Numbered from the stretch's first letter, positions 19,100 to 28,397 are shown. The stretch is 64,000 bases of DNA from Paenibacillus fonticola DSM 21315 (GCF_000381905.1 NZ_KB907250.1:91488-155487); one strand, 5' to 3'. Program-made: numbers and translations. The notes: generated from the sequence alone by a model not told the origin.

Positions 19100-20005
19100 T
19101 TATCCGTCGTCGATGGATTCGAACCATTTTTTGCGGAATTCTGAAGGTGAGCAGTTCATCGCTTTTCGGAATACCCGGATGAAGTAGCTGATATTGTCAT
19201 AGCCTACTTCAAGGGCGATGTCGGATATTTTACGCCCGGGTTCCCGGAGCAGCTCGACAGCTTGCCGGATCCGGTAGGAATTGATGTAATCCATCGGGGT
19301 CTGCCGGGTCATCGATTTGAAGAAACGGCATAATTGTCCTTCACTCATCGGAATAAGAGCGGCTAATTCCGATAGGCGAATTTGCTGATTATAGTTTTGC
19401 TGGATGTATAGGATGACTTTTTTCAGGCGCTCGATTTTGAAAGAATCATTGCTGCTGCTAGCCGTACGGTTACAAAGCTGGCCACGGCCCGCCATATCTG
19501 AGAGCATAAGATAGAGATGACCTTTGACAGAACCCTCATATCCGGGAGTTTTCGCCTCGCAGCTGTTCATCATGGCCGCCAGGTTCTGCAGCATGGACTT
19601 TCCGTAATCGTGCTTCTCGGATATATGACGGGGGAACGTAGCCTTTCTTTCTTGCAGGGGGAGTATTAAATTCTCCTGAACAGCGTCATAATAAGCGCTG
19701 GACAGCATATTCGTTCCAAATACAAGGGTGAAGAAGGAGCAGCCTTGATCCCCGTGGGCGTGCGCAGCATGAATGTCGCCGCCATCGATAAATACAGCTT
19801 CGCCTGCCCGTACGACGAAATAATCCGTGTCCACCTGGAACAGTGTCTCTCCCTCCAGGCAGTAGAAGAACTCGGCTTCCTCGTGCCAATGACAGTCCAC
19901 AACGTGCTCGCCTGGTCCGAATTGGTACCAATAGGTACCGAATGGCAATCTATCGTCGCCATGAGTCTTGCTCTCCTTCAGAGAGCGGCGCATCGCTTGA
20001 TCCAT
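19100..20005 (-). CDS. AraC-family transcriptional regulator, likely controls GH31
   Basis: A 301-residue regulator. The N-terminal cupin half carries metal-site-like histidines (CHWHEEAEFFYCLEGETLF, then IDGGDIHAAHAHG, about residues 35-90). The C-terminal half has two helix-turn-helix motifs (RLSELAALIPMSEGQLCRFFK, KISDIALEVGYDNISYFIRVFRKAM). ATG 20005 is chosen because GAGGTG lies six bases ahead; a GTG at 20014 overlaps that site. It is divergent from the GH31 alpha-xylosidase across a 134-bp region, which suggests direct control of that gene. Confidence 0.88.
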   Translation of the reverse strand: MDQAMRRSLKESKTHGDDRLPFGTYWYQFGPGEHVVDCHWHEEAEFFYCLEGETLFQVDTDYFVVRAGEAVFIDGGDIHAAHAHGDQGCSFFTLVFGTNMLSSAYYDAVQENLILPLQERKATFPRHISEKHDYGKSMLQNLAAMMNSCEAKTPGYEGSVKGHLYLMLSDMAGRGQLCNRTASSSNDSFKIERLKKVILYIQQNYNQQIRLSELAALIPMSEGQLCRFFKSMTRQTPMDYINSYRIRQAVELLREPGRKISDIALEVGYDNISYFIRVFRKAMNCSPSEFRKKWFESIDDG

Positions 20006-20074
20006 TTCGCTCACCTCATCAATTTTGTGTTATAAATTCATTAAATTATGTTAGATTAGATTTTTTTTAATCAG

Positions 20075-20120
20075 TATAATGCAAGTATAGAACGATTTTC
20101 GCAAGATTACAATGATTTCA
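20075..20120 (+). promoter_or_regulatory. Candidate control region of the GH31 gene
   Basis: TATAAT at 20075-20080 is a possible -10. Directly after it lie two imperfect 20-base direct repeats that start GCAAG at 20081 and 20101, matching at about 14 of 20 positions. They may be a binding site for the divergent AraC regulator, but the match is modest. Confidence 0.35.
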
Positions 20121-20139
20121 GAAAGGCGGTTCTTTAACG

Positions 20140-22461
20140 ATGAAATTTACAGACGGCAACTGGTTGATTCGTGAAGGATTCACACTGTCTACAGCAGTTC
20201 AAGCTCATGATTTTATGATTGAAAATAATAAGCTGACGGCCTATGCCTCGACAACTCCGATCCATGGCCGCGCCAATACGATTAACGGCCAGCTCCTGAC
20301 GATTCAGTTCCACTCCCCGCTTCCGGGCGTGATTGGCGTCAAGCTGGTGCATTTCGCCGGTACGGTGGATCATGGTCCTCATTTTGAGCTGGCGGGCGGT
20401 AATGGCGACCACGTACAAATTACAGAGAACGATGATTACGCTGAGCTGAAGAGCGGCAATTTAAGCGTAAGAGTGAACAAGGGACCGCAGTGGTCCGTTG
20501 ATTTCTACCGCGGTTCGCAGCGCATCACAGGCAGTGCGTTCAAATCCATGGCTCATGTTGAGGAGACCGGCGGTGCAGTATACATGCGCGAAGAGCTGGA
20601 TCTGACGGTTGGTGAATGGGTATACGGACTTGGCGAGCGCTTTACTTCTTTCGTTAAGAACGGCCAGGTCGTCGACATTTGGAATAAGGATGGCGGCACA
20701 AGCTCCGAGCAGGCTTACAAGAACATTCCTTTTTATATTACGAATAAGGGTTATGGGGTATTTGTCAACGATCCGGGCGCCGTATCCTTTGAAGTGGCCT
20801 CGGAAAAAGTGAAAAAAGTACAATTCAGCGTACCAGGCGAATCGCTCGAGTATTTCATAATCGACGGTCCTGAGCCTAAAGAGGTGCTGAATAAATATAC
20901 GGCGCTGACAGGCAAGCCTTCTCTGCCGCCGGCATGGACGTTCGGCCTGTGGCTGACGACGTCATTCACGACAAATTACGACGAAGCGACAGTCAACTCA
21001 TTTGTTGACGGCATGGCGGAAAGAGATTTGCCGCTGCACGTATTCCACTTCGACTGCTTCTGGATGCGTGAATTCCACTGGACGGATTTCAAATGGGACG
21101 AGCGTACGTTCCCGGATCCGGAAGGGATGCTGAAGCGTCTTAAAGAGAAAGGGCTCAAAATTTGCGTATGGATCAACCCGTATATTGCACAGCGTTCCGC
21201 TCTGTTTGAAGAGGGCAAGAAGAACGGCTATCTTGTGAAGAAACCAAACGGCGACGTATGGCAATGGAATTTGTGGCAGCCGGGAATGGCGCTTGTCGAC
21301 TTTACGAACCCTGATGCATGCGAATGGTTCGCGGGCTACTTGCGCGATCTCGTAGATATGGGCGTAGACAGCTTCAAGACAGATTTCGGTGAGCGGATTC
21401 CGACGGATGTCGTCTACCATGACGGCTCTGATCCGGTGAAAATGCACAACTACTACACACAACTGTACAATAAAGTCGTATTTGAAGTACTGGAAGAGAA
21501 ACTTGGCAAAAATGAAGCGGCGCTCTTTGCCCGTTCGGCTACAGCTGGCGGACAGAAGTTCCCGGTTCACTGGGGCGGAGACTGCTACGCCGATTACGAG
21601 TCGATGGCAGAAAGCTTGAGAGGCGGATTGTCGCTTGGCGTATCCGGCTTTGGCTTCTGGAGCCATGATATCGGCGGATTCGAAAACACGGCGCCTGTCG
21701 ACGTGTTCAAGCGCTGGCTCGCCTTCGGCCTTCTGTCCAGCCACAGCCGTCTGCACGGCAGCAGCTCGTACCGTGTTCCATGGGCATACGACGAAGAGGC
21801 GGTAGATGTAACACGCCACTACACGAAGCTGAAATGCCGCCTGATGCCGTACTTGTTCGACACAGCGGTTGAAGCTACGGAACAGGGCGTGCCGTCGATG
21901 CGGGCGATGTTCCTCGAATTCCCGGAAGACCCGGCAAGCGAAATGCTGGATCGTCAATATATGCTTGGCGATTCCGTACTGGTAGCTCCTGTATTCAGCA
22001 AGGAAGGCGATGTATCTTATTACCTGCCGGAAGGAAAGTGGACTCATCTGTTGACCGGCGAAACGGTCGAAGGTGGAAAATGGCGCAAAGAAAACTACGA
22101 CTTCTTCAGCCTGCCGCTCTTCGTACGTCCGAACTCCATTCTGGTCATGGGTGCGAACGACGTCAAACCGGATTATGACTTCGCTCAGGATGCAGATGTC
22201 AGATTGTATCAAATCGAAGACGGTGCGCAAGTATCCCGCAAAGTCCGCGGCGTTAAGGGCGAGACCGAGCTGGAAATCGCAGTATCGCGCGAAGGCTCCA
22301 CGCTCCGCATCACTGCAGAAGGCGCTGGCAAACCGTTCAGCATCAGCCTGCACGGCTTCGGCCAAGCTGCATCGGTTCAAGGCGGCGAACTGAATGCCGA
22401 TGGCAGCATCGCAGTAGGCGCATTCAGCGGCAAAGTGGAAATTCAAGTCACATTAAAATAA
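20140..22461 (+). CDS. yicI: GH31 alpha-xylosidase, YicI-like
   Basis: Hydrolyses alpha-1,6-linked xylose from isoprimeverose and other xyloglucan fragments. The 773 residues match Escherichia coli YicI (772) almost end to end as I recall it: the MKFTDGNWLI start, GLGERFT, LPPAWTFGLWLTTSFTTNYD, and PVHWGGDCYADYESMAESLR. Nucleophile D415 in KTDFGERIP and acid/base D481 in HWGGDCY correspond to YicI D416 and D482. There is no signal peptide. GAAAGGCGG precedes the ATG. A strong terminator follows, so it is probably transcribed alone under the divergent AraC gene. Confidence 0.93.
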   Translation: MKFTDGNWLIREGFTLSTAVQAHDFMIENNKLTAYASTTPIHGRANTINGQLLTIQFHSPLPGVIGVKLVHFAGTVDHGPHFELAGGNGDHVQITENDDYAELKSGNLSVRVNKGPQWSVDFYRGSQRITGSAFKSMAHVEETGGAVYMREELDLTVGEWVYGLGERFTSFVKNGQVVDIWNKDGGTSSEQAYKNIPFYITNKGYGVFVNDPGAVSFEVASEKVKKVQFSVPGESLEYFIIDGPEPKEVLNKYTALTGKPSLPPAWTFGLWLTTSFTTNYDEATVNSFVDGMAERDLPLHVFHFDCFWMREFHWTDFKWDERTFPDPEGMLKRLKEKGLKICVWINPYIAQRSALFEEGKKNGYLVKKPNGDVWQWNLWQPGMALVDFTNPDACEWFAGYLRDLVDMGVDSFKTDFGERIPTDVVYHDGSDPVKMHNYYTQLYNKVVFEVLEEKLGKNEAALFARSATAGGQKFPVHWGGDCYADYESMAESLRGGLSLGVSGFGFWSHDIGGFENTAPVDVFKRWLAFGLLSSHSRLHGSSSYRVPWAYDEEAVDVTRHYTKLKCRLMPYLFDTAVEATEQGVPSMRAMFLEFPEDPASEMLDRQYMLGDSVLVAPVFSKEGDVSYYLPEGKWTHLLTGETVEGGKWRKENYDFFSLPLFVRPNSILVMGANDVKPDYDFAQDADVRLYQIEDGAQVSRKVRGVKGETELEIAVSREGSTLRITAEGAGKPFSISLHGFGQAASVQGGELNADGSIAVGAFSGKVEIQVTLK

Positions 22462-22476
22462 AAAAACATTGTTCGG

Positions 22477-22512
22477 ATATCCCCTATTGCTCCATAATAG
22501 GGGATATTTTTC
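22477..22512 (+). terminator. Rho-independent terminator after GH31
   Basis: ATATCCCCTATT (22477-22488) and AATAGGGGATAT (22496-22507) form a perfect 12-bp stem with a 7-base loop, then a T run to 22511. Confidence 0.9.
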
Positions 22513-22524
22513 GATGTATACCTA

Positions 22525-22561
22525 TTTATAGCTATCGGCATAAGGTTTATAGCTATTGGCA
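22525..22561 (+). promoter_or_regulatory. Direct repeats with 21-bp period upstream of the histidine kinase
   Basis: TTTATAGCTATCGGCA (22525-22540) and TTTATAGCTATTGGCA (22546-22561) differ at one base and are exactly 21 bp apart. That is the half-site spacing of AraC-type DNA-binding domains. They end beside the ribosome binding site of the kinase gene at 22576, so a bound regulator could block or tune its expression. Confidence 0.6.
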
Positions 22562-22575
22562 CAGGAAGGGGGAAT

Positions 22576-24369
22576 ATGATGAAGAGAAAAATAGTCAGGC
22601 TGATAAATAATCTCAAACTGAAGCATAAATTGCTTATCACATATATCGCCGTCGTCATGCTCCCTGTTCTTATTGCAGGCGGTGTAGTCACCAGTTACTT
22701 TCGTCAGCAGGCAATGGACCGGGCAATCGATCAGGCCACGAATGATGTGCAAAAAATCAAGAGCCAAATGGCGACAATGCTGCGTGTTCCGACGGACATA
22801 TCCAATACATTTATGTTCAACAAGAAATTAGAGAACACCGTGACTATGCAATATCCCAGCGTACTTGAACTGACCAAAGCTTATCTGGCCTATGACGATT
22901 TCAAGGATTACGTTGAGCTGTATCGTGAAATCTCAGCCATTCGTTTCTATTATGACAATTCGACGTTGATTAACAATATGGAGTTTATTCCGTTGGATGA
23001 AGCAACGCGGTCATCAGGATGGTATCAGAGAGCGATGGAAACAAAAAGTATAGGGTGGTTTTATATCCCTGACGACGAGGAAGATGTTCCTGTCAACAAG
23101 TTGAGCCTTGTACGGCAAATTCCTTTTCCGGAGCACCGGTCAAGCGGTGTGTTTATGGTCGTTCTGAATCAGGAGGAACTTAACCGCATGCTCCGGCGGG
23201 AACAGTTTGAGACGCTTATTTTTGATGAACAGGGTTATATTGTGGCGGGTAAAAATCCGGGCCTGGTCGGGCAAACGATAGATCAGCTTGATTTCGGTGT
23301 AGATCTTCGCAATCAGGCTATAGGGGCTCATAAGATGGAGGTTAAAGGCGAGCCATCCTATATCGTTGTTGAAGAAATTGTCCCCGAATCCAGCGTCAAC
23401 GGATTGAAGATCGTCTCCGTATTTGCGACCGATACGATAGTTAAAGATGCGAACTATGTCAGTATTATGGGACTTATTATTATTTTTTTAGTACTGCTGA
23501 TTGCTTTGCTTTTTGTATATATCGTCTCCTTTCTGATGACGAACCGGCTGCTGCGTCTCAGTCGTCATTTCAACCGGTTAGCTCTAGGTGACCTGGCGGT
23601 TGTGTCCTCCGTTGACGGCAATGATGAGATCGGGCAATTGTCACGGCAGTTCAACTATATGGTGGAGAGCATTAACATGCTGATGAATCAGGTGATTGAG
23701 AAGACAGAGCAGAACAACATATTGGAGATTGCCCAAAAAGAAATCAAGCTAAAAATGCTGGCCAGTCAAATCAACCCGCATTTCCTGTTCAATGCGCTCG
23801 AATCGATCCGGATGAATGCACATCTTAAAGGGGAAAAAGAAATTGCCCATATCGTGCGTCTGCTCGGTAAGCTGATGCGCAAAAATCTCGAAGTGGGCCG
23901 GGAACAAATCGCCTTGAAAGAAGAAGTAGAGATGGTCCGTTCTTATTTGGAAATCCAAAAATTTCGTTACGAGGATCGTCTTAACTATGAGTTGAAGGTC
24001 GATCCGCAACTGCTCGGTACGCTGGTGCCTCCGTTAATTATTCAGCCGCTGGTGGAGAACGCTGTCGTTCACGGCGTGGAAAATAAAGAAACCGGGGTTA
24101 ACGTTGAAGTTGTAATTCGGCTTGCGGGAGAGCAGGCGGAGATTATTGTCCGGGATGATGGCATGGGAATGACGCCGGGAAAACTGGCCGAGGTGATGGG
24201 CACGATTACTGAACCGGAAGAAAGCGGCCAAAGCAGGATCGGATTAAGAAATGTACACCAGAGACTCATTATGACGTTTGGCGATGGGCATGGGCTAAAT
24301 ATATCGAGTCAATACAGGAAGGGGACGGAATTTAGTTTTACCATTCCTTTATTTCGGAATCAGGTCTGA
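22576..24369 (+). CDS. YesM-type sensor histidine kinase
   Basis: A 597-residue membrane sensor. One membrane helix lies at about residues 18-40, an extracellular sensing domain at 40-290, a second helix at about 295-325 and a HAMP linker at 325-380. The kinase domain has phospho-acceptor H402 in QINPHFLFN and ATP-binding boxes VENAVVHG, DDGMG and GIGLRNVHQRL (written GQSRIGLRN here). AAGGGGG precedes tandem ATG codons. It heads a locus with LplB/LplC permeases, a lipoprotein and GH95, but has no adjacent response regulator, unlike most of this family. The orphan regulator at 16548-18098 is a candidate partner. Confidence 0.9.
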   Translation: MMKRKIVRLINNLKLKHKLLITYIAVVMLPVLIAGGVVTSYFRQQAMDRAIDQATNDVQKIKSQMATMLRVPTDISNTFMFNKKLENTVTMQYPSVLELTKAYLAYDDFKDYVELYREISAIRFYYDNSTLINNMEFIPLDEATRSSGWYQRAMETKSIGWFYIPDDEEDVPVNKLSLVRQIPFPEHRSSGVFMVVLNQEELNRMLRREQFETLIFDEQGYIVAGKNPGLVGQTIDQLDFGVDLRNQAIGAHKMEVKGEPSYIVVEEIVPESSVNGLKIVSVFATDTIVKDANYVSIMGLIIIFLVLLIALLFVYIVSFLMTNRLLRLSRHFNRLALGDLAVVSSVDGNDEIGQLSRQFNYMVESINMLMNQVIEKTEQNNILEIAQKEIKLKMLASQINPHFLFNALESIRMNAHLKGEKEIAHIVRLLGKLMRKNLEVGREQIALKEEVEMVRSYLEIQKFRYEDRLNYELKVDPQLLGTLVPPLIIQPLVENAVVHGVENKETGVNVEVVIRLAGEQAEIIVRDDGMGMTPGKLAEVMGTITEPEESGQSRIGLRNVHQRLIMTFGDGHGLNISSQYRKGTEFSFTIPLFRNQV

Positions 24370-24387
24370 TCAATGTGTAATGTCTAA

Positions 24388-24450
24388 TTTCTATATGGTT
24401 TTCTCTGAAATCTGTCGGGTATTCCCTAAACTCCTTCTGGTTTATCTTAA
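24388..24450 (+). promoter_or_regulatory. Three imperfect 21-bp phased blocks before the LplB-like gene
   Basis: Three consecutive 21-bp blocks align around GGT: GGTTTTCTCT at 24397, GGTATTCCCT at 24418 and GGTTTATCTT at 24439. About nine of 21 columns are identical in all three. The spacing fits AraC-type half-sites, but the similarity is modest and a promoter is not evident. Confidence 0.3.
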
Positions 24451-24483
24451 ATATATAGTCAGAAGGGGGGATTGGACAGACAA

Positions 24484-25464
24484 ATGAAGACGCTCTCAGC
24501 GCAAGCCGATACCAGAAATGTAAGCGCAACCCCTAATCCGCAGAAGAAGCGGAAGAAAGGATTTTGGCGAACGGTAGTACAGCAAAGATATCTTTATATG
24601 ATGTCCGTACCATTCGTAATATGGTTGTTTGTATTTAACTATTTGCCGATCTGGGGCTGGACGATGGCTTTTCAAAACTACAAGCCGGCCAAATCTTTTT
24701 TTGATCAAAAATGGGTCGGGCTGCAAAATTTTGTCGATCTGTTCCAGGACGAAAGATTCTATCTCGTATTGAGAAATACACTGGCGATGAGCGTAATGGG
24801 ACTGGTTGCAGGCTTTATTATTCCGATCGCCTTTGCGATATTTCTGAATGAACTGAGGGGCAAATATTTTAAGAGAACGGTTCAGACGATATCTTATTTG
24901 CCTCACTTTGTCTCATGGGTCGTCGTAGCGGGGATTATTACCAAGATGCTTTCTAGGGACGGAGGCGTCGTGAACGATATTTTGCTTGCACTTCATCTTA
25001 TAGATGAACCTATCCAGTTTATGGCGAAGGGGAATTTGTTTTGGGGAATTGTAACCGTTTCCGACGTCTGGAAGGAGACCGGCTGGAACGCGATCATTTA
25101 CTTGGCGGCCATTGCCGGGATTGACGGGGAGCTGTATGAGGCAGCCAGGGTGGATGGAGCGGGCCGCTTCCGGCAAATGTGGAACATTACGCTGCCGGGA
25201 ATCCGGACGACCATTACTGTCCTTCTCATTATGTCGATCGGACATTTGATCGGAATCGGCTTCGAGAAGCAGTTTCAGCTCAGCAACTCACTCGTAACGG
25301 ACTATTCGGAAGTTCTTGACCTGTATGCGCTGAAGTACGGCATTAACATTGGCCGCTTCTCTTACGGTACCGCTATTAGTATGTTTACCTCTGTCGTAAG
25401 TATCATTTTACTGCTCGGAGCGAATGGCATCATGAAAAAAACAACGAAAGAAAGCATCATGTAA
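24484..25464 (+). CDS. ABC oligosaccharide permease, LplB-like
   Basis: First membrane subunit of a polysaccharide/oligosaccharide importer of the LplB type, 326 residues with a basic cytoplasmic N-terminus (KKRKKGFWRTVVQQRYLY) and about six membrane spans. The motifs YLPIWGWTMAFQNYKP, SYLPHFVSWVVVAGI and EAARVDGAGRFRQMWNITLP are typical. The start is unsure: AAGGGGGG at 24463-24470 is 13 bases before ATG 24484 but almost touches TTG 24472. It is followed 12 bp later by its LplC partner. Confidence 0.85.
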   Translation: MKTLSAQADTRNVSATPNPQKKRKKGFWRTVVQQRYLYMMSVPFVIWLFVFNYLPIWGWTMAFQNYKPAKSFFDQKWVGLQNFVDLFQDERFYLVLRNTLAMSVMGLVAGFIIPIAFAIFLNELRGKYFKRTVQTISYLPHFVSWVVVAGIITKMLSRDGGVVNDILLALHLIDEPIQFMAKGNLFWGIVTVSDVWKETGWNAIIYLAAIAGIDGELYEAARVDGAGRFRQMWNITLPGIRTTITVLLIMSIGHLIGIGFEKQFQLSNSLVTDYSEVLDLYALKYGINIGRFSYGTAISMFTSVVSIILLLGANGIMKKTTKESIM

Positions 25465-25476
25465 GGAGGGGACAAG

Positions 25477-26379
25477 ATGGCGGCGTCAAAAGCATTTAAC
25501 GCAACCAAGGCGGAAAAGATTTTTGATATTTGCAACTTCGTTATTATGGCCATTATCATGATCGTCACACTGTATCCTTTCCTGAACGTGCTCGCGATTT
25601 CGTTGAACGATTCGACAGATACGGTACGCGGCGGCATCTATATTTGGCCTCGTGAATTTACTTTGGAAAATTACAAGACAATCTTTGGCTACACCGGCTT
25701 GATCCAAGGCTTGAAAAATACGATTCTTCGTACCGTAATCGGCACAGTGTTTGGACTGATCAGTTCATCTATGCTGGCATTTACATTAAGCCGTCAAGAC
25801 TTTGCCTCACGGAAATTCGTGTCGACTTTTCTGGCTCTTACGATGTATTTCTCCGGCGGTCTTGTTCCGACGTATATGCTGATGCGTCATCTCGATCTGA
25901 TCGGCACGTTCTGGATTTATATTTTGCCAGGGATCGTCAGCGCCTTTAACGTCTTCGTTATCCGTTCCTTTATTGACGGATTACCGTACGCCCTGCAGGA
26001 GTCTGCAAAACTTGACGGCGCAAATGATTTTAAAATTTACTACAAAATTATTTTGCCGCTTTGTAAACCAGTTTTGGCGACCATCGCATTGTTTCTGGCC
26101 GTGGGGCAATGGAATTCCTGGTTCGACAATTACTTGTATAACGGGAATAAGCCTCACCTCACTACGCTGCAATTTGAATTAATGAAAGTGCTGGCCAGCA
26201 CGAACCAGGGGGCAGCGATGACGAATGCGAATGATATGGCCAACCAGATGGCCCAAGTATCACCGGAATCGATTAAGATGGCGATTACGATCGTAGTTAC
26301 CCTTCCAATTTTGTTTGTATATCCGTTCTTGCAGCGTTACTTTGTATCCGGAATGACATTGGGTGCCGTTAAGGCTTAG
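25477..26379 (+). CDS. ABC oligosaccharide permease, LplC/YtcP-like
   Basis: Second membrane subunit, 300 residues with about six membrane spans. The EAA loop reads QESAKLDGANDFKIYYKIILP, and the ending QRYFVSGMTLGAVKA is typical of the LplC/YtcP group. AAGGAGGGG precedes the ATG. A hairpin follows its stop at 26398-26446 before the binding-protein gene. Confidence 0.88.
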   Translation: MAASKAFNATKAEKIFDICNFVIMAIIMIVTLYPFLNVLAISLNDSTDTVRGGIYIWPREFTLENYKTIFGYTGLIQGLKNTILRTVIGTVFGLISSSMLAFTLSRQDFASRKFVSTFLALTMYFSGGLVPTYMLMRHLDLIGTFWIYILPGIVSAFNVFVIRSFIDGLPYALQESAKLDGANDFKIYYKIILPLCKPVLATIALFLAVGQWNSWFDNYLYNGNKPHLTTLQFELMKVLASTNQGAAMTNANDMANQMAQVSPESIKMAITIVVTLPILFVYPFLQRYFVSGMTLGAVKA

Positions 26380-26397
26380 CAAAAATAACATGGATTT

Positions 26398-26451
26398 CAG
26401 TTCCGCCGCCGACAGGGTTTTCCGTTAGCTAAACAAGGCGGAGCTGATTTT
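26398..26451 (+). terminator. Hairpin between permease and binding-protein genes
   Basis: CAGTTCCGCC (26398-26407) pairs with GGCGGAGCTG (26437-26446) through a 10-bp stem with one G-U pair, then ATTTTC. It could be a leaky terminator or a processing site; the 130 bp after it are AT-rich and may hold a separate promoter for the lipoprotein. Confidence 0.55.
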
Positions 26452-26579
26452 CAAAAAGATTTTCACTCTTATTTTCTATTGGAAGCACTTACTTAACCTG
26501 ATTTATAACGATGGTATATACGGGCAGGACCTGTTATACAAATATAGTTCTTTATTATGACATGAGGGGGAAAGTAGAA

Positions 26580-28322
26580 ATGAAGTGGAGAAGTCCTAAG
26601 ACGATCGCTGCTCTTTTACTGGCCGGTACAATGCTGCTTAGCGGCTGCGGAAGCTCCGGCGGCGATAACAAAAATGCGGGAAACGCAGACACAGGCAGTA
26701 CGAACCAAAGCAGCGAGGCCGAAGCGGATATAAGCCCAGTCACCTTTACGTTTTTCGGTGCGGACTCTAGCCCGAACTGGAACAACATGCAGGATGAAGT
26801 AGGTAAAGTTATTACGGAGAAAACCGGGGTTACGCTGGATGCGGAGTTCGATGTAGGCGCTGGCGGCGGCGAGAGTAAAATTGCCCTAATGGCTGCCAGC
26901 GGCGATGTCCCAGATATGATTTTCGCCAAAGGCGAGCTGTCCAAATTGGTAGATGCAGGACTCATCCTCGATTTGACCGATTTGATTGATCAGCATGCGC
27001 CTAACATTAAAAAGATTTTCAGCGATAACATGAACCGTTTGAAATACAGTAATGATGATCAATCTATCTATTCCATCGTAACGAACATGGGGGTCGATAA
27101 CGAATACTTCGATGCAACTGGCGGTTTTGAGATCCAGCACCGCGTATTGAAGGAACTCGGTTATCCGAAAGTTCGCACCCTGCAAGATTATGAAAACGTA
27201 TTGAAGGAATACTATGCGAAGCATCCAACCACGGATGGACAGCCGACGATTCCGCTGACCTTGAGTGCAGATGATTGGAGAATTATGATCACAGTGACCA
27301 ACCCGGCTTTCCTGGCTACTGGCGCTCCAGATGACGGTGAATACTATGTTGACCCGGAAACTTATGAAGCCAAGCTGCATTATAAACGTCCTGAAGAAAA
27401 AGAATATTTCCGCTGGTTGAACCATATGTACAATGAAGGCTTGCTCGATAAAGATACTTTCGTTCAGAAGGAAGACCAATACAAAGCAAAAATCGCCAGC
27501 GGCCGCGTGCTCGGTTTGATTGACCAGGAATGGGGCTATATGGATGCGGAAAATGCCCTGAAAACTTCAGGAAAAAACGAATATACCTACTCTCACTTCC
27601 CTGTCACACTGAGTGAAGAATATGTTGATCATTCTTTCCAGCCTGCTGGGGTAGACGGTTATGGTATCGCCATTACAACCGCATGTAAAGACCCTGTCCG
27701 GGCGATCAAATTCCTCGATTGGCTCGCTTCCGATGAAGGCCAAGTTCTTAGAAACTGGGGGATTGAAGGAAAACATTATACTGTTGACGAAAGCGGAAAA
27801 CGGATCATTCCGGCTGAGATTACAGAAAGAAGAATGAATGATACGGCGAACTTCACAAAGGAAACAGGCCTCGGCAACCCAGGCGGATTGTATTTTGTAA
27901 TGAGCGCGCGTTATGGTGATGGAGTTAAAGATTCTACAGGCAATTATTATACGATCAACTTCCCGGAACAAATCGTAGAGCTTTATTCTGATGCTGAAAA
28001 AGAGTCGTTACAAGCTTACGGCGCTACTACCTGGAAAGACTTGTTCCCTCAAGAAAGTGATTTTAAAGCGAAGGAATGGGGCGCGCTTTACAATATGCCA
28101 GTACCGACTGACGGTGATTATCAAGTGATTTTCAAGAAAACACAAGATATTATTCGAAAGCGTATTCCAGAGGCGGTTCTCGCCAAACGCGAAAACTTCG
28201 ACAAAATCTATGATGATTTCCTAGAAGAGCTGAATAAAGCCGGTGCGGAAAAAATGGAAGCAGAGTACACAGAGCTCGTTAAGGCAAGAGCCTCGCTTTT
28301 CACAGGCAAAGACATTCAATAG
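26580..28322 (+). CDS. Oligosaccharide-binding lipoprotein, LipO/LplA type
   Basis: Solute-binding subunit for the LplB/LplC permeases, 580 residues, larger than usual family 1 proteins as is typical of the Lpl group. ATG 26580 starts a lipoprotein signal with lipobox LLSGC; GAGGGGGAAAG lies upstream. A Gly/Asn/Ser-rich linker follows the cysteine. The mature part carries FFGADSSPNWNNM, MAASGDVPDMIFAKGEL and a C-terminal helical region ending FTGKDIQ. It precedes a GH95 enzyme, which suggests fucose-containing or related oligosaccharides as cargo. That substrate is inference. Confidence 0.87.
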   Translation: MKWRSPKTIAALLLAGTMLLSGCGSSGGDNKNAGNADTGSTNQSSEAEADISPVTFTFFGADSSPNWNNMQDEVGKVITEKTGVTLDAEFDVGAGGGESKIALMAASGDVPDMIFAKGELSKLVDAGLILDLTDLIDQHAPNIKKIFSDNMNRLKYSNDDQSIYSIVTNMGVDNEYFDATGGFEIQHRVLKELGYPKVRTLQDYENVLKEYYAKHPTTDGQPTIPLTLSADDWRIMITVTNPAFLATGAPDDGEYYVDPETYEAKLHYKRPEEKEYFRWLNHMYNEGLLDKDTFVQKEDQYKAKIASGRVLGLIDQEWGYMDAENALKTSGKNEYTYSHFPVTLSEEYVDHSFQPAGVDGYGIAITTACKDPVRAIKFLDWLASDEGQVLRNWGIEGKHYTVDESGKRIIPAEITERRMNDTANFTKETGLGNPGGLYFVMSARYGDGVKDSTGNYYTINFPEQIVELYSDAEKESLQAYGATTWKDLFPQESDFKAKEWGALYNMPVPTDGDYQVIFKKTQDIIRKRIPEAVLAKRENFDKIYDDFLEELNKAGAEKMEAEYTELVKARASLFTGKDIQ

Positions 28323-28369
28323 ATTAGCTTTTGGTATAGATTAACGAAAATTGTATAGTGTGAATTATG

Positions 28370-28397
28370 AAAAGGCCCGTAATTGCTCGGGCCTTTT
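28370..28397 (+). terminator. Hairpin terminator before GH95
   Basis: AAAAGGCCCG (28370-28379) and CGGGCCTTTT (28388-28397) form a 10-bp stem around an 8-base loop, ending in TTTT. It sits 47 bp after the lipoprotein stop and 31 bp before the GH95 start, so GH95 may depend on read-through. Confidence 0.8.

Noticed and set aside
20998..22446. 482-residue open frame antisense to GH31
   Set aside because: It is a shadow of the strongly supported YicI-like gene, with no ribosome binding site and Cys/Arg/His-rich composition unlike a real protein.
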